Below, piece by piece: positions 8,300 through 18,267 of a stretch of DNA of 41,428 nt. Origin of the DNA: Verrucomicrobiia bacterium (lineage in GTDB: Bacteria; Verrucomicrobiota; Verrucomicrobiia; Limisphaerales; Fontisphaeraceae); contig JAOAIT010000030.1 in assembly GCA_026414565.1 (NCBI GenBank), positions 1 through 41,428 on the forward strand, read 5' to 3'. The notes under the pieces are model-generated. The model had not been told where the DNA came from, made no database searches, and saw nothing but the letters and a program-made list of their open reading frames with translations. How positions within the stretch are numbered: position 1 is the first letter of the stretch; the number at the start of each line of letters is the position of its first letter. The translations under genes and the position numbers were made by a program.

Positions 8300-10102
8300 A
8301 TGAAAGTGAATCGTCCTGCAGCTCGATTGATTGGCGCCCTGCCCAAGGTGGGTATTCGTCCGGCCATTGATGGCCGGCGCAAAGGGGTGCGTGAATCATT
8401 GGAAAAAACGACCATGGCGATGGCCCGCTCGGTGGCCCGGCTCATTTCGGAGCGGCTGCGGCACACCTGCGGCAAGAAGGTGGAATGTGTGGTGGGGGCC
8501 ACGTGCATTGGAGGCGTGGCCGAGGCGGCGATGGTGGACGAGCAATTCCGGCAGGAAGGGGTGGGGGTGTCGCTGACGGTGACGCCGTGCTGGTGTTATG
8601 GGAGCGAGACGATGGACATGGATTTGCTGCGCCCCAAAGCGGTGTGGGGTTTCAACGGCACGGAGCGGCCGGGGGCGGTGTATCTGGCGGCGGTGAGCGC
8701 CGGCCACACGCAAAAGGGGCTGCCGGTGTTTTCCATTTACGGGCGGAATGTGCAGGACATTGGCGATGCGGAGATTCCGCCGGAGGTGCAGGAGAAAATC
8801 CTGCGGTTCACCAAGTCCGGGCTGGCGCTGGCCACCATCCGCGGCAAATCCTATTTGTCGGTGGGCGGGGTTTCGATGGGGATTGCCGGCTCGATTGTGA
8901 ATCAGGATTTCTTCGAGGATTACCTGGGCATGCGGGTGGAATGCGTGGACATGACGGAGCTGGTGCGGCGCATCGAGGAGCAGATCTACGATGAACGCGA
9001 ATTCAAGCGGGCGCTGGCGTGGGTGAAACAGCATTGCCGCGAGGGCAAAGACTACAACCGGACACCGCGCGACGCCGCCCGCAAGGCGTGGGAATGGGAG
9101 TTTGTGGTGAAGTGCGCCATGATCGTGCGGGATTTGATGTTGGGCAATGAGGCCCTGGCGGCCAAGGGGTTTGTCGAAGAATCCCTGGGACATAACGCCA
9201 TCGTGGCCGGTTTCCAGGGGCAGCGCCAGTGGACGGATCATTATCCCAACGGCGACTTTCTGGAGGCCATCCTCAGCTCTTCCTTTGACTGGAATGGCAT
9301 TCGCGAGCCGATTTTGGTGGCCACGGAAAATGACTGCCTCAACGGCGCCTGCATGTTGCTGGGGCATCAGGTGACAGATACCGCGCAAATTTTCGCCGAT
9401 GTGCGCACGTACTGGAGTCCGGAGGCGGTCAAACGGGTGACCGGCCGTGAGCTGACCGGCGTGGCGGCTGGGGGCGTGCTGCACCTGATCAACTCCGGGG
9501 CGGCGGCGCTCGATGGCTGCGGCAAACTGAAGAAGGAGGGCAGGCCGGTGATCAAGCCCTGGTGGGAAATCACGCCGGAAGAGGCCCAGGCCTGTCTGGA
9601 AGCCACCACCTGGCCGCCTGCCATTTATGAGTATTTCCGCGGCGGCGGTTTTTCCAGTGCCTACGGCACACGGGCCAACATGCCGGCCACCATGTTCCGT
9701 CTCAACCTGGTCAAAGGCCTTGGCCCCGCTCTGCAAATTGCCGAAGGTCAACTGGTGGATTTGCCGGAGGAGATTTACACGGTGCTGGAGGAACGCACCA
9801 ATCCCACCTGGCCGTCGCACTGGTTTGTGCCGAATCTGAATGGCACAGGGCCGTTCCGCGATGTTTATTCAGTCATGAACGCGTGGGGGGCCAATCATTG
9901 TGTGATCAGTTACGGGCACATAGGGGCGGACTTGATCACCCTGGCTTCCATGTTGCGCATCCCGGTGTACATGCACAACGTCGGCGCGGAGCGCATCTTC
10001 CGGCCCTCGGCCTGGACGGCCTTTGGCACGGCGGATGCCGAAGCGGCCGATTTCCGGGCCTGCGGGCACTTTGGGCCGTTGTACGGCAAGACGCGGGGTT
10101 GA
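8300..10102 (+). CDS. fucI: L-fucose isomerase
   Basis: Converts L-fucose to L-fuculose, the first step of the isomerase route of fucose breakdown; the enzyme also acts on D-arabinose in known members. The 600-residue length matches E. coli FucI (591), and long stretches correspond closely ([39 protein letters not shown]). The metal and catalytic residues are visible as E343, D367 and H533, with the same 24-residue E-to-D spacing as in E. coli. The Mn-binding active site and cytoplasmic location follow from the family. No fuculokinase or aldolase gene is near. The divergent Gfo/Idh protein could belong to the same sugar pathway. Confidence 0.95.
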   Translation: MKVNRPAARLIGALPKVGIRPAIDGRRKGVRESLEKTTMAMARSVARLISERLRHTCGKKVECVVGATCIGGVAEAAMVDEQFRQEGVGVSLTVTPCWCYGSETMDMDLLRPKAVWGFNGTERPGAVYLAAVSAGHTQKGLPVFSIYGRNVQDIGDAEIPPEVQEKILRFTKSGLALATIRGKSYLSVGGVSMGIAGSIVNQDFFEDYLGMRVECVDMTELVRRIEEQIYDEREFKRALAWVKQHCREGKDYNRTPRDAARKAWEWEFVVKCAMIVRDLMLGNEALAAKGFVEESLGHNAIVAGFQGQRQWTDHYPNGDFLEAILSSSFDWNGIREPILVATENDCLNGACMLLGHQVTDTAQIFADVRTYWSPEAVKRVTGRELTGVAAGGVLHLINSGAAALDGCGKLKKEGRPVIKPWWEITPEEAQACLEATTWPPAIYEYFRGGGFSSAYGTRANMPATMFRLNLVKGLGPALQIAEGQLVDLPEEIYTVLEERTNPTWPSHWFVPNLNGTGPFRDVYSVMNAWGANHCVISYGHIGADLITLASMLRIPVYMHNVGAERIFRPSAWTAFGTADAEAADFRACGHFGPLYGKTRG

Positions 10103-10558
10103 GCCAACGAATGGCAGGGGCAGGGGGCGGGTAACGCTCCCCATTAATCCTCAGGAAGCTTCGAAGCCTGCCAGCCCCCGGGCGGGGAAGGATTGGTATG
10201 TCCTGCCTTTTTCCCCCTTCAACCGGGGTGACTTTGGGGACGAGGAATGACATGAGGAAGTGCCAGGCCTTGAGGTGCAGGAGGTGGCTTTTCCTCTTAA
10301 ACTAAATGGCCCAAAGCCGGCCATGAGGGGGCGGCACCCCGCCCACCCCTGATTTTTCCGCCCCGGTTTTTTTTGCGGGCCCGGGCATTTCGATTAAATT
10401 TTAGGCAGCGGCCCCGGCCCGTGCATGGATGAGAACATGGCTTGCCAAAGCCCTTGGAATCATGGCAAAGTGCAAGCGCTGTCATTTTACATTTTATTCT
10501 GCGCGCATTCAAATTGGTCAGCACAGGTGGCAGGGGCTTGCAAAGGGCAAACACCTGA
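10103..10558. other. Intergenic region upstream of the PilM-PilN fusion gene
   Basis: 456 bases with no supported gene. It contains a perfect 10-base palindrome (GCTTCGAAGC, 10158-10167) and a 6-bp GC hairpin (10329-10344) followed by TTTTT (10353-10357) and by a run of eight T at about 10367-10374. The hairpin may act as a weak terminator for fucI, but it lies 230 bases after the stop. No tRNA or riboswitch fold was recognised. Confidence 0.4.
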
Positions 10559-12268
10559 GTGAAGCAAGTATTAGCCATAGCGTTTGGCAACCGGCAAACT
10601 ACCGCGGTGCTTATGGAAGCCTCGGCGGCGGGATTGTCGGTGGCGGATTTTTGCCTGCTAGAGGCTCCCTATAACCGGGGCAAGAATCACCTATTAACGG
10701 CGGAAGACTACGCCGAGCATTTCCGGCAGATTCGCCACGCCCTGGGCGGCACCAAGGTGCGGAATCTGGTGGTGGTGTTGCGCTGCCAGGAATCCTTGTT
10801 ACAGCTTGCCGAGCTGCCGCCGATGCCGGTGTCCACGTTGCGCGAGGTGCTGCAGCGCAATTCCAAACTCTACCTCAAGGAAGAGTATCCCAACCACGTA
10901 TTTGATTGTCATGTGCAGCAAACTCTGGCCAGGGACACCACGGCCGGAGCCGAGGGGAAGGACAGCAAGGCGCCGGCGGCTGACGCCGCCAAAACGGCGG
11001 CCGCCAAGGCAAAAAAGACTCCGGTCCTGGTGGGGGGCGCCCGGCGGGAGCTGGTGGATGCCTTGGCACGGGGGGCGCGGGCGGCGGGATTCAAGTTGAT
11101 GCAGGTGGTGCCGGGGGGGATGGCGCTGGTGCAGGGGATGAAAACCCCGCAGAGCGGGGATTTGACGACAATTATCGCCAACTTTGACCTGGGGCTGGAG
11201 CAGACGCTGGTCAGCATTCTCAGTCATGGCGAGGTGGTGCAAAGCCGCATCATCCCCATGGGCGGTCGCAATCTGACCGCCGGTCTGGCGGAGGCCATGA
11301 ATGTGACGCTGGAGGCGGCGGAGAGCGTCAAAGTGCTCCTGCCCAACACGGTGGACAGCAAGCTGGAATTGCTGCTGGCGCCGCTGGCCCAGGAATTAAA
11401 GGCCTCGGTGGACTTTTTTGAGTCGCAGTTCGAGCAGAAAGTCAGCACGGTTTACCTCTCGGGGGGGGCGGCGCGTTCGCCGCAGATTCTGCAAATCATT
11501 GAGAAGATGACGCATTTGCCCTGCCGTCCGTGGCACCTGCCGGACAATGTCACCTTGAATCTCAGTCCGGACCGGGCCGCGGCCTTCAAGCGGGACATGC
11601 CGCTGTTCATGGGGGCGGTGGGGGCGGCGATGGAGGCGCTGGAGGCCATTCCACGCGGTTTGAACCTGCTGGCCACGCAACTGGCTGAGGAGCTGCGGCG
11701 CCAGCGCAGCCCGGTGCGGATCGCCTTTGCCGTGGCGGGGGTGATTTGCGCGCTCATGCTGCTGTGGAGCGCCGTGCTGGGATGGAAGTTGGTGGCGGAA
11801 AACGCCTCGCTCAAATCGGACCCCCTGGCTTTGCTGCAACGCCGGGCGGCCGAGGCGCGGGTGCTGCAAAAGAGCGTGCAAGGGTATCGCAGCCGCATCC
11901 AGTCCCTGCAGCAGCAGGCGGCCTCGCGGTACTTGGTGGCGCCGCTGTTGGACGCTCTGCAACGCTCGCTGGTGGAGGACATCGTCATCACCCGCATCAC
12001 CGTGCAGCGCACGCCGCTCACCGTTGCCAAGGGGAAAAAGCAGGAGCAGCGGGAGGCGATGGTGCTGAACATTCATGCCAAGGATTACTCGGAACTGGGC
12101 GCGACGGATGCGTTTATTGATGCGCTGGCGTCCAACCCCTATTTCAAGAAACGGCTGCCCGGCCCGGAAAGCGTGGTGTTGAAGCAGCGGTCCAGCCGGC
12201 AGCCGGACACCGCCAATCCGGGAGCGAGCTTCGCGCTGATTAACATCGAATGTTTATTGGTGGAATAA
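10559..12268 (+). CDS. PilM-PilN fusion (GspL-like) assembly-platform protein
   Basis: A 569-residue protein starting at GTG 10559. Residues 1 to ~370 look like the actin-fold cytoplasmic PilM domain (VLAIAFGNRQTT start, NLVVVLRCQESLLQLAELPPMP, a later YLSGGAARSP nucleotide-fold loop). A transmembrane helix at about 383-403 is followed by a coiled coil and a PilN-like periplasmic part ending near 569. The PilM+PilN order in one chain is the architecture of GspL of type II secretion. An Ala/Lys-rich low-complexity insert lies at about 133-155. It forms an operon with the next gene (7-base gap). Expected role: inner-membrane platform for a type IV pilus or type II secretion-like machine. PilP, PilQ and the ATPases are not in the window. 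Confidence 0.75.
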   Translation: MKQVLAIAFGNRQTTAVLMEASAAGLSVADFCLLEAPYNRGKNHLLTAEDYAEHFRQIRHALGGTKVRNLVVVLRCQESLLQLAELPPMPVSTLREVLQRNSKLYLKEEYPNHVFDCHVQQTLARDTTAGAEGKDSKAPAADAAKTAAAKAKKTPVLVGGARRELVDALARGARAAGFKLMQVVPGGMALVQGMKTPQSGDLTTIIANFDLGLEQTLVSILSHGEVVQSRIIPMGGRNLTAGLAEAMNVTLEAAESVKVLLPNTVDSKLELLLAPLAQELKASVDFFESQFEQKVSTVYLSGGAARSPQILQIIEKMTHLPCRPWHLPDNVTLNLSPDRAAAFKRDMPLFMGAVGAAMEALEAIPRGLNLLATQLAEELRRQRSPVRIAFAVAGVICALMLLWSAVLGWKLVAENASLKSDPLALLQRRAAEARVLQKSVQGYRSRIQSLQQQAASRYLVAPLLDALQRSLVEDIVITRITVQRTPLTVAKGKKQEQREAMVLNIHAKDYSELGATDAFIDALASNPYFKKRLPGPESVVLKQRSSRQPDTANPGASFALINIECLLVE

Positions 12269-12275
12269 CCTCTGC

Positions 12276-12869
12276 ATGAACGATCGCGATAAACAGCTAT
12301 TGCTGATGATTGTGGGCATCAGCGCTGCGGTGGTGGGGGCGTATTACTGGCTGGTGATCCGCACCGAGCAACACCTGCTGGCCCAGGCGCGGGAACAACG
12401 GTCCCACTGGCTGGAGCAGGCCGAGGAAACGCGCAAGCTGGCGGCCCAGTGGGATCAATTGCAGGCCCAATTGCTGGCGGCCAGCAACGCCTTGCGCGAG
12501 CTGGAGCGCGAGCTGCCGACGGGGGACGTCTACCGCTGGCAGCTTCAGCGTTTTTTGAACCCGCGGGCGCCGGGCATTCTGGTGTCGGATGTGGAGCCGC
12601 CCAAAGCGGCTGATCCTTTAATTCCCGGCACCAATACCCCCTATGCCACGGTGTCGTTTGGCTTGAACGGGCGGGCGCGTTTCCATGATTTCGGGCGGTT
12701 CCTGGCCGATCTGGAAAATCGTTACCTGCACATGCGGGTGGAGGCCTTGGAATTACAGCCGTCCATGCCTGATGCCATCCAGTCCGAGGAGGCCCGGCGG
12801 CTGTTTTTCCGGCTGGAATTGTTGAGCCTGGCGCTGACTCCGTCCGGCCTGGGGCGGAGTGGAGATTAG
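12276..12869 (+). CDS. PilO/GspM-like inner-membrane protein
   Basis: 197 residues with one N-terminal transmembrane helix (about 8-26), then a charged coiled coil (about 30-80) and a small globular periplasmic domain. This is the shape of PilO and GspM. It starts 7 bases after the PilM-PilN fusion, which strongly suggests that the two products bind each other through their periplasmic parts, as PilN-PilO or GspL-GspM do. Sequence similarity in this family is always weak, so the call rests on topology, size and position. Its stop overlaps the end of the convergent larA-like gene by 4 bases. Confidence 0.65.
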   Translation: MNDRDKQLLLMIVGISAAVVGAYYWLVIRTEQHLLAQAREQRSHWLEQAEETRKLAAQWDQLQAQLLAASNALRELERELPTGDVYRWQLQRFLNPRAPGILVSDVEPPKAADPLIPGTNTPYATVSFGLNGRARFHDFGRFLADLENRYLHMRVEALELQPSMPDAIQSEEARRLFFRLELLSLALTPSGLGRSGD

Positions 12870-14149
12870 GGGGTGTCGGCCGCCTGGCTGAGGTAGGGAA
12901 TGGTGAGCGGCCCGTGGGGCAGGACGGCCACCCGCGCGCCGGCGCCCGCCGCGCGCAGGCGCTCGCGCACCGTGGCGGCAATGTCCCGGCAGGGGCTTAG
13001 GAGGGCGGCCCGCACGGTCTCCGGGGGGAGCGCACTGTGGAGGAGCACCTCCGCCTTTTGTTGGATTTGGGCCTGGATTTGCACCTGCCACTGATCGGGT
13101 TGAACGGTGGGGCTGGCGAGCACCTGGGCCAGCAATTCCGCGGGGGAACAAGCTCCGCGCAGCCAGCGCTCGTACGCGCTGCCGGCCGGCAGGCCGTCGG
13201 AACATTCGCACGCCAGGAGGATGCAGCCGCCGGGACGAACAATGCGCGCCGCGGCGGCCATGCCTTTGACGCCCTGGTAGAGGTTGAGGTCGAGGGGGTA
13301 GCCGCTGTTGGTGGTGACAACGATATCAAAGGCTTGGGCCACCGGGCACATGCTCACGCGGCGCACAAACTCGATTCCGGCCTGATGCGCCGTTTCCAGG
13401 TCGCCGGCAAACACGCCGGTGATTTGCCGGTGGGTGTTGAGGGTGACGTTGCACAGAAACACGGGGCCGGCCAGTCGCGCGGCGGCGAGCAGCTCCTCCC
13501 ACAAGGGATTGCCATGGGTGATGCCGAAGGTGGCATGGGGATGGCTGAGGTTGCGCGGGCCGTGATTGCTCAGGACGGTGCGCTGGTGGGCCACGCCCGG
13601 CACCAGCCCTTTGGGGCCGCCGCTGAAGCCGGCGAAGAAATGGGGCTCGATAAAGCCGGTGATGATGCGCACCTCCGCTTCCATCAAATGGCGGCTCAAC
13701 AGCAGCGGGGTGCCATCGCTTAACTTGCCTACCTGGACATGCGCCGCCTCGTTTTCGGGGTCATTGTGTTCGATGCGGTAGCGGCGCACGATGTCCGCAC
13801 CCAGCATTTGCTCCAGCTCGGCGGGGGTGTTGGGGCGGTGGGTGCCCAGGGAGTTCAGCAGCGTGATGCGTTCGGGGGGGACGTGGGGGTGCAAGTACTC
13901 CAGCAACCAGGGGATCAGGCGCTCATTGGGGGTGGCGCGCGTGAGATCGGTGAAAGTGATGCACACGCGCACGCCCGGTTTCAGCCATTCCCGCAAGGGC
14001 CGGCAGCCCAGGGGTTGCTCGAGTGCATGGCGCACGGCCTGGGCTTCGTCCGGCAGGCCGGGCACTTCGCGCGGCTCGATGACGGTGGTTATGTCATCGG
14101 GGAAATCCACCGTGAGTCCGTGCCGTCCGTAAGCCAGTTTTACCTGCAT
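12866..14149 (-). CDS. larA: Nickel-pincer lactate racemase family protein (LarA)
   Basis: 427 residues matching the LarA (DUF2088) family, which interconverts D- and L-lactate or related 2-hydroxyacids using a nickel-pincer nucleotide cofactor. Key residues are H104 in GTHRP, H170 in EPHFFAGFSGGPKG, K180 (the lysine that carries the cofactor) and H196. The spacing 66-10-16 equals that of Lactobacillus plantarum LarA (H108, H174, K184, H200). The cofactor-making genes larB, larC and larE are not in the window. Many LarA homologues act on substrates other than lactate, so the exact substrate is open. Its 3' end overlaps the convergent pilO-like gene by 4 bases. Confidence 0.85.
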   Translation of the reverse strand: MQVKLAYGRHGLTVDFPDDITTVIEPREVPGLPDEAQAVRHALEQPLGCRPLREWLKPGVRVCITFTDLTRATPNERLIPWLLEYLHPHVPPERITLLNSLGTHRPNTPAELEQMLGADIVRRYRIEHNDPENEAAHVQVGKLSDGTPLLLSRHLMEAEVRIITGFIEPHFFAGFSGGPKGLVPGVAHQRTVLSNHGPRNLSHPHATFGITHGNPLWEELLAAARLAGPVFLCNVTLNTHRQITGVFAGDLETAHQAGIEFVRRVSMCPVAQAFDIVVTTNSGYPLDLNLYQGVKGMAAAARIVRPGGCILLACECSDGLPAGSAYERWLRGACSPAELLAQVLASPTVQPDQWQVQIQAQIQQKAEVLLHSALPPETVRAALLSPCRDIAATVRERLRAAGAGARVAVLPHGPLTIPYLSQAADTP

Positions 14150-14218
14150 GGTATTGCGGCTTTGATTTGTAACGCGGGGACGGACCTGCCGCCAGTCGAA
14201 TCCGCGGGCAAATCAGGA

Positions 14219-14247
14219 TTGGCGGAAGCGACTGGGTGGCGTATGAT
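14219..14247 (+). promoter_or_regulatory. Promoter predicting a leaderless lipoprotein mRNA
   Basis: TTGGCG (14219-14224), 17 bases, then TATGAT (14242-14247). Only 6 bases separate the -10 from the ATG at 14254, so transcription should begin at or next to the start codon. Confidence 0.5.
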
Positions 14248-14253
14248 AGGCGC

Positions 14254-14616
14254 ATGAAAACGTTTTTAACGGGGCTGGCGGTGCTGGCATTGGTGGGGGC
14301 GGTGGGTTGTGAACAAAAAAGCCCGAATCAAAAGGCGCCGGCCACCAACACCGCCGGCAGCGGCAATCCGCTCACCGCGCCGGTGGATTATCTGGGCGCG
14401 GCGGCGCAGGCCAAAAGGGTCAGTGAAAAAACGGTGGATTTGGCGGCCTTGCGGCAGGCCATTCAGTTGTTTTATGCGCAGGAGGACCGGTATCCCCGCG
14501 ATTTGCAGGAATTGGTGAGCGAGAAATACCTGGGCGCCCTGCCGCCGCCCCCGGCGGGCATGGAAATCAAATACAACCCGGCCAACGGCGAGGTTTCCAT
14601 TGTGCCCAAGAAATAA
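14254..14616 (+). CDS. Small lipoprotein with pseudopilin-like C-terminus
   Basis: 120 residues from ATG 14254. MKTFLTGLAVLALVGAVGC is a lipoprotein signal peptide with an imperfect lipobox (AVGC). A low-complexity linker follows, then about 70 residues (LAALRQAIQLFYAQEDRYP onward) that resemble the C-terminal part of GspG-type pseudopilins, where a helix is followed by a 'YP' and short strands. The class III prepilin cleavage site and hydrophobic methylated helix of true pseudopilins are missing. A more in-frame upstream ATG (14236) is unlikely, since it would place the promoter -10 inside the coding region. Function unknown; placement near the GspL/GspM-like pair is suggestive only. Confidence 0.65.
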   Translation: MKTFLTGLAVLALVGAVGCEQKSPNQKAPATNTAGSGNPLTAPVDYLGAAAQAKRVSEKTVDLAALRQAIQLFYAQEDRYPRDLQELVSEKYLGALPPPPAGMEIKYNPANGEVSIVPKK

Positions 14617-14780
14617 GCGGCCCGCCGCCGTGGAAGTTCACGATTGTTTGAATTGCATCATGCAGGCGGCCATGACCACCCCTTGGGTTAGCTGGCCTGG
14701 CTGGCGGCTGCGGGATGGGGCTCAGCCCTGCTCCTGGTGATTGGCCTCTGAGGTTCAGCGTGATTACGGATTACTGATTC

Positions 14781-16319
14781 ATGGAACACATTGTCATTTT
14801 GGATTTTGGCTCGCAATACACGCAGGTGATTGCCCGGCGCATTCGCGAGTGTCAGGTGTTTTGTCTCATCAAACCCTATCACACCCCGGCCGCCGAGCTG
14901 GCCGCCCAGAAGCCGGCGGGCATCATTCTGAGCGGCGGGCCGGCCAGTGTGTATGCGGAAAAGGCGCCGCTGCCTGATCCTGGCATTTTTGAGCTGGGGT
15001 TGCCGGTGTTGGGCATCTGTTATGGCATGCAGTTGCTGGCGCACTTCCTGGGCGGGCGGGTGGAGCGCGGCCAGCGGCGCGAGTACGGCAAGGGGGTGTT
15101 GACGGTGACCGACAACGAATGTCCGTTGTTTCGGAAGTTGCCGCCGGAGTTTCAGGTGTGGAATTCGCATGGAGACCGGCTGACCAAGCTGCCCACCGGC
15201 TTCAAGACGGTGGCGGTGACGGCCAACTCGCCGCATGCCGCCATTGAGCATCGCCGTAAAAAGATGTTCGGGCTGCAGTTTCATCCCGAAGTGGTGCATA
15301 CGCCGCGGGGGATGGAGATCCTCAGCAACTTTGTGCACGGCCTGTGCGGGTGCGGGCGCGGCTGGACGATGCGCAATTACATCGAGCAGGCGGTGGAGGA
15401 AATCCGGCAGCAGGTGGGGCGGGAGCGGGTGATCCTGGGGTTGAGCGGCGGGGTGGATTCCAGCGTGGCGGCGGCGCTGATTCACCGGGCCATCGGGGAT
15501 CAGTTGACGTGCATTTTTGTCAACAACGGCGTGCTGCGGCAGGGTGAGGCGGAGACGGTGCAGGAGGTTTTCGGGCGCCATTTCAAGATCCGGCTGCAAT
15601 ATGAGGATGCCAGCCGGCTGTTTTTGCGGCGGTTGAAAGGCGTGACCGATCCCGAGCGGAAACGGAAGATCATCGGGCGCACCTTCATTGAGGTGTTTGA
15701 GGCCGCCACGCAACGCGCTGGCAAGGCGCGGTTTCTGGCCCAGGGGACGTTGTATCCGGACGTGATTGAATCGGTGCCCATCGGGGGCAACCCGGCGGCC
15801 CTGATCAAGAGCCATCACAACGTGGGCGGCCTGCCCAAACGGATGAAGTTTCAGCTCGTGGAGCCGCTCAAATGCCTGTTCAAGGACGAAGTCCGGCGGC
15901 TGGGCGCCGAGCTGGGGCTGCCCAAGGAAATCGTGTACCGGCAGCCTTTCCCGGGGCCGGGTCTGGCGGTGCGGATCCTGGGGGAGGTGACGCCCAAGCG
16001 CCTGGAGATTGTGCGCCATGCCGATGCGATTGTGGTGGAGGAGATGAAGGCCACCGGGTGGTATTATCGCATCTGGCAGAGTTTTGCCGTGCTGCTGCCC
16101 GTCCGCAGCGTGGGGGTGATGGGGGATGAACGCACCTATGATTACACCATTGCGGTGCGGGCCGTGGAGTCGCAGGACGGCATGACGGCGGACTGGGTCA
16201 AGCTGCCCTACGATTTGCTGGAGCGGCTTTCCAACCGCATCATCAACGAGGTCAACGGCGTCAACCGGGTGGTGCTCGACATTTCCAGCAAACCGCCGGC
16301 CACCATTGAATGGGAATAG
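14781..16319 (+). CDS. guaA: GMP synthase (glutamine-hydrolysing)
   Basis: Converts XMP to GMP using glutamine and ATP, the last step of guanine nucleotide synthesis. The 512 residues hold a class I glutamine amidotransferase domain (catalytic C80 in GICYGM, H168 and E170 in QFHPEV) and an ATP-pyrophosphatase domain with the PP-loop SGGVDSS (222-228). A C-terminal dimerisation domain ends in the typical KPPATIEWE. All catalytic residues are present and the length is normal. The gene is monocistronic and converges on the ABC exporter gene, 12 bases away. No purine riboswitch was recognised in the 160 bases upstream. Confidence 0.97.
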   Translation: MEHIVILDFGSQYTQVIARRIRECQVFCLIKPYHTPAAELAAQKPAGIILSGGPASVYAEKAPLPDPGIFELGLPVLGICYGMQLLAHFLGGRVERGQRREYGKGVLTVTDNECPLFRKLPPEFQVWNSHGDRLTKLPTGFKTVAVTANSPHAAIEHRRKKMFGLQFHPEVVHTPRGMEILSNFVHGLCGCGRGWTMRNYIEQAVEEIRQQVGRERVILGLSGGVDSSVAAALIHRAIGDQLTCIFVNNGVLRQGEAETVQEVFGRHFKIRLQYEDASRLFLRRLKGVTDPERKRKIIGRTFIEVFEAATQRAGKARFLAQGTLYPDVIESVPIGGNPAALIKSHHNVGGLPKRMKFQLVEPLKCLFKDEVRRLGAELGLPKEIVYRQPFPGPGLAVRILGEVTPKRLEIVRHADAIVVEEMKATGWYYRIWQSFAVLLPVRSVGVMGDERTYDYTIAVRAVESQDGMTADWVKLPYDLLERLSNRIINEVNGVNRVVLDISSKPPATIEWE

Positions 16320-16331
16320 GCGGGCGGGGCC

Positions 16332-18152
16332 TTAATCGGCGCCGAGTTTGGCAAAACTTTCCTCGATGAAGGTGGTGTTCTGGATGCGCGCCAGGCGGGC
16401 GTAGAGGCCGTCGGCGGCCAGCAGTTCCTCGTGCGTGCCGCGTTCCACGATTTCCCCGTGCCGCAGCACCAGAATCTGATCGGCCTTGAGGATGGTGCTC
16501 AGGCGGTGGGCGATCACGAAACTGGTGCGGCCGGCCATCAACCGTTCCAGGGCTTCCTGGATGAGTTTTTCGGTGGCGGTGTCCACGCTGGCGGTGGCCT
16601 CGTCCAGGATCAGGATGGGCGCGTCCTTGAGCAGGGCCCGGGCAATGCTCACGCGCTGCTTTTCGCCCACGCTGAGTTTGACGCCGCGTTCGCCCACGTG
16701 GGAGTCATAGCCGCGGGGCAGGCGCGCGATGAAGTCGTGGGCATTGGCGGCGCGGGCGGCGGCGATCATTTCCTCCTCGGTGGCGTTGAGTTTGCCATAA
16801 AGGATGTTTTCCCGCAGGGTGCCATTGAACAAAAATGATTCCTGACTGACGACCGCGATCTGCCGGCGCAGGGACTCCAGCGTGACGGTGCTGAGGTCCA
16901 CGCCGTCAATCAGGATGCGCCCCTCGGTAGGCTCGTAAAAGGCCGGCAGCAGGTTGACAAGGGTGGATTTGCCGGCGCCGGTGGGGCCCACCAGCGCGAT
17001 CATCTGGCCCGGCCGGGCGTGGAGATGGATGTTTTTGAGGATCACCCGTTCGGGGCTGTAACGGAAGCCCACCTGCTCATACACCACCTCGCCCCGCACC
17101 CGGCCCAGTTCGCGGGTGCGGCCGGCGGTGCGCTCCGGCGGGGTATCGAGGATGTCAAAAACGCGCTCGCCGGCGGCGCGCGCGCTCTGGAGCATTTGAT
17201 TCAGGCCATGCAGGCGGCCAATCGGCTCGTAAAAAAGGCCCAGGTAGAAGACAAACTCCACCAGTTGGCCGAGGGAAAGCTCCCCCTGCATGACCTGGCG
17301 GCCGCCGGCCCACAACACCAGGGCGATGCCCAGGGAGGAGCAAAAGGCCATGGCGGGGGAGTACAGGGCCCAGGCCAGCATGACCTGCAACATGCCGCGG
17401 CGCATGGCCTCGGCGCGCCGGGCGAAACGCTCATCTTCATGGGGCTCGCGGCCGAAGGCCTTGATCTGGCGCACGCCCTGCAGATTGTCCATGAGCAGGG
17501 CATTCATGGCGCTGGCGGCCTCGCGCTGGGCGCGGTAGCGTTGATGGGCGGTGAGCGTGTACCACAAGGCTCCGGCCACCAGCAACGGCAGGGGCACCAT
17601 GGCCACCAGGGCCAGCGTGGGCGAGGCCAGCCACATGATGATCATCACCCCCACCACGCTCAGCAGCGCCACCGTGCCCTGCTCGGTGCCGTCAATGAGC
17701 ACGCGCTCCACGCTGTTGACATCCTCGATGACTCGCGTCATCAAGTCGCCCGAGGCCCGCTGATCAAACCAGGCCGCGGGCAGGCGTTGCAGGCGGCCGT
17801 ACACGGCGCGGCGCATGTCGTAAATCACGTTTTGCTCGAAGATGTTGTTGATGCGGATGCGCAGGCTGTTGAAGACCTCCCGCAGGAGAAACGCCCCGGC
17901 CAGCGCCAGGCAGACCCAGCCCAGCCGGGCCGTCTGGTTTTTGGCGATGATTTCGTCAATGATATAGCGGGCCAGCTTGGGGTACACGAAGGCGAAGGCC
18001 AGCGAGAGCACCGCGCATCCCAGATTGGCCGCCGCCAGGCCGCGGTAGGGGCGCAGAAAGACCCAGACGCGGCGGATGACCTCCCAGGTGGTGCGCGGAG
18101 GAACGCGCAACGAGGGGTCACTCAATGCCCGGACAGGATGATGCCGCATCAT
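16332..18152 (-). CDS. MsbA-like ABC exporter (fused membrane and ATPase domains)
   Basis: 606 residues: about six transmembrane helices (roughly 35-330) and a C-terminal nucleotide-binding domain. The Walker A is GPTGAGKST, the Walker B ILILDEATASVD, and the H-loop IAHRLS. The ABC signature is LSVGEKQR instead of LSGGQ, a variant seen in some exporters. The family moves lipids (lipid A-core for MsbA), drugs or peptides out through the inner membrane as a homodimer. Lipid export is plausible in a genome with BamD- and LptE-like proteins, but the substrate is not determined. A small membrane-protein gene lies 115 bases upstream on the same strand. Confidence 0.85.
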   Translation of the reverse strand: MMRHHPVRALSDPSLRVPPRTTWEVIRRVWVFLRPYRGLAAANLGCAVLSLAFAFVYPKLARYIIDEIIAKNQTARLGWVCLALAGAFLLREVFNSLRIRINNIFEQNVIYDMRRAVYGRLQRLPAAWFDQRASGDLMTRVIEDVNSVERVLIDGTEQGTVALLSVVGVMIIMWLASPTLALVAMVPLPLLVAGALWYTLTAHQRYRAQREAASAMNALLMDNLQGVRQIKAFGREPHEDERFARRAEAMRRGMLQVMLAWALYSPAMAFCSSLGIALVLWAGGRQVMQGELSLGQLVEFVFYLGLFYEPIGRLHGLNQMLQSARAAGERVFDILDTPPERTAGRTRELGRVRGEVVYEQVGFRYSPERVILKNIHLHARPGQMIALVGPTGAGKSTLVNLLPAFYEPTEGRILIDGVDLSTVTLESLRRQIAVVSQESFLFNGTLRENILYGKLNATEEEMIAAARAANAHDFIARLPRGYDSHVGERGVKLSVGEKQRVSIARALLKDAPILILDEATASVDTATEKLIQEALERLMAGRTSFVIAHRLSTILKADQILVLRHGEIVERGTHEELLAADGLYARLARIQNTTFIEESFAKLGAD

Positions 18153-18172
18153 CTGATGTTAACGACGTCCGA

Positions 18173-18201
18173 AAGGTAGAGGCGCCGGCTCGCTTTGCCA
18201 A
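18173..18201 (-). promoter_or_regulatory. Candidate promoter of the ABC exporter gene
   Basis: Minus strand TTGGCA (18201-18196), 17-base spacer, TACCTT (18178-18173), about 20 bases before the ATG at 18152. The -10 is weak. Confidence 0.35.
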
Positions 18202-18267
18202 GGGGGAACCCAGACTGCCGCGGTTTATACCCCCGGCGGACCGCGCGGGGGACTGCGGAGTCAGGGT

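Noticed and set aside
14617-14780. Purine riboswitch upstream of guaA.
   Set aside because: No three-way junction with the conserved core could be found in the 164 bases.
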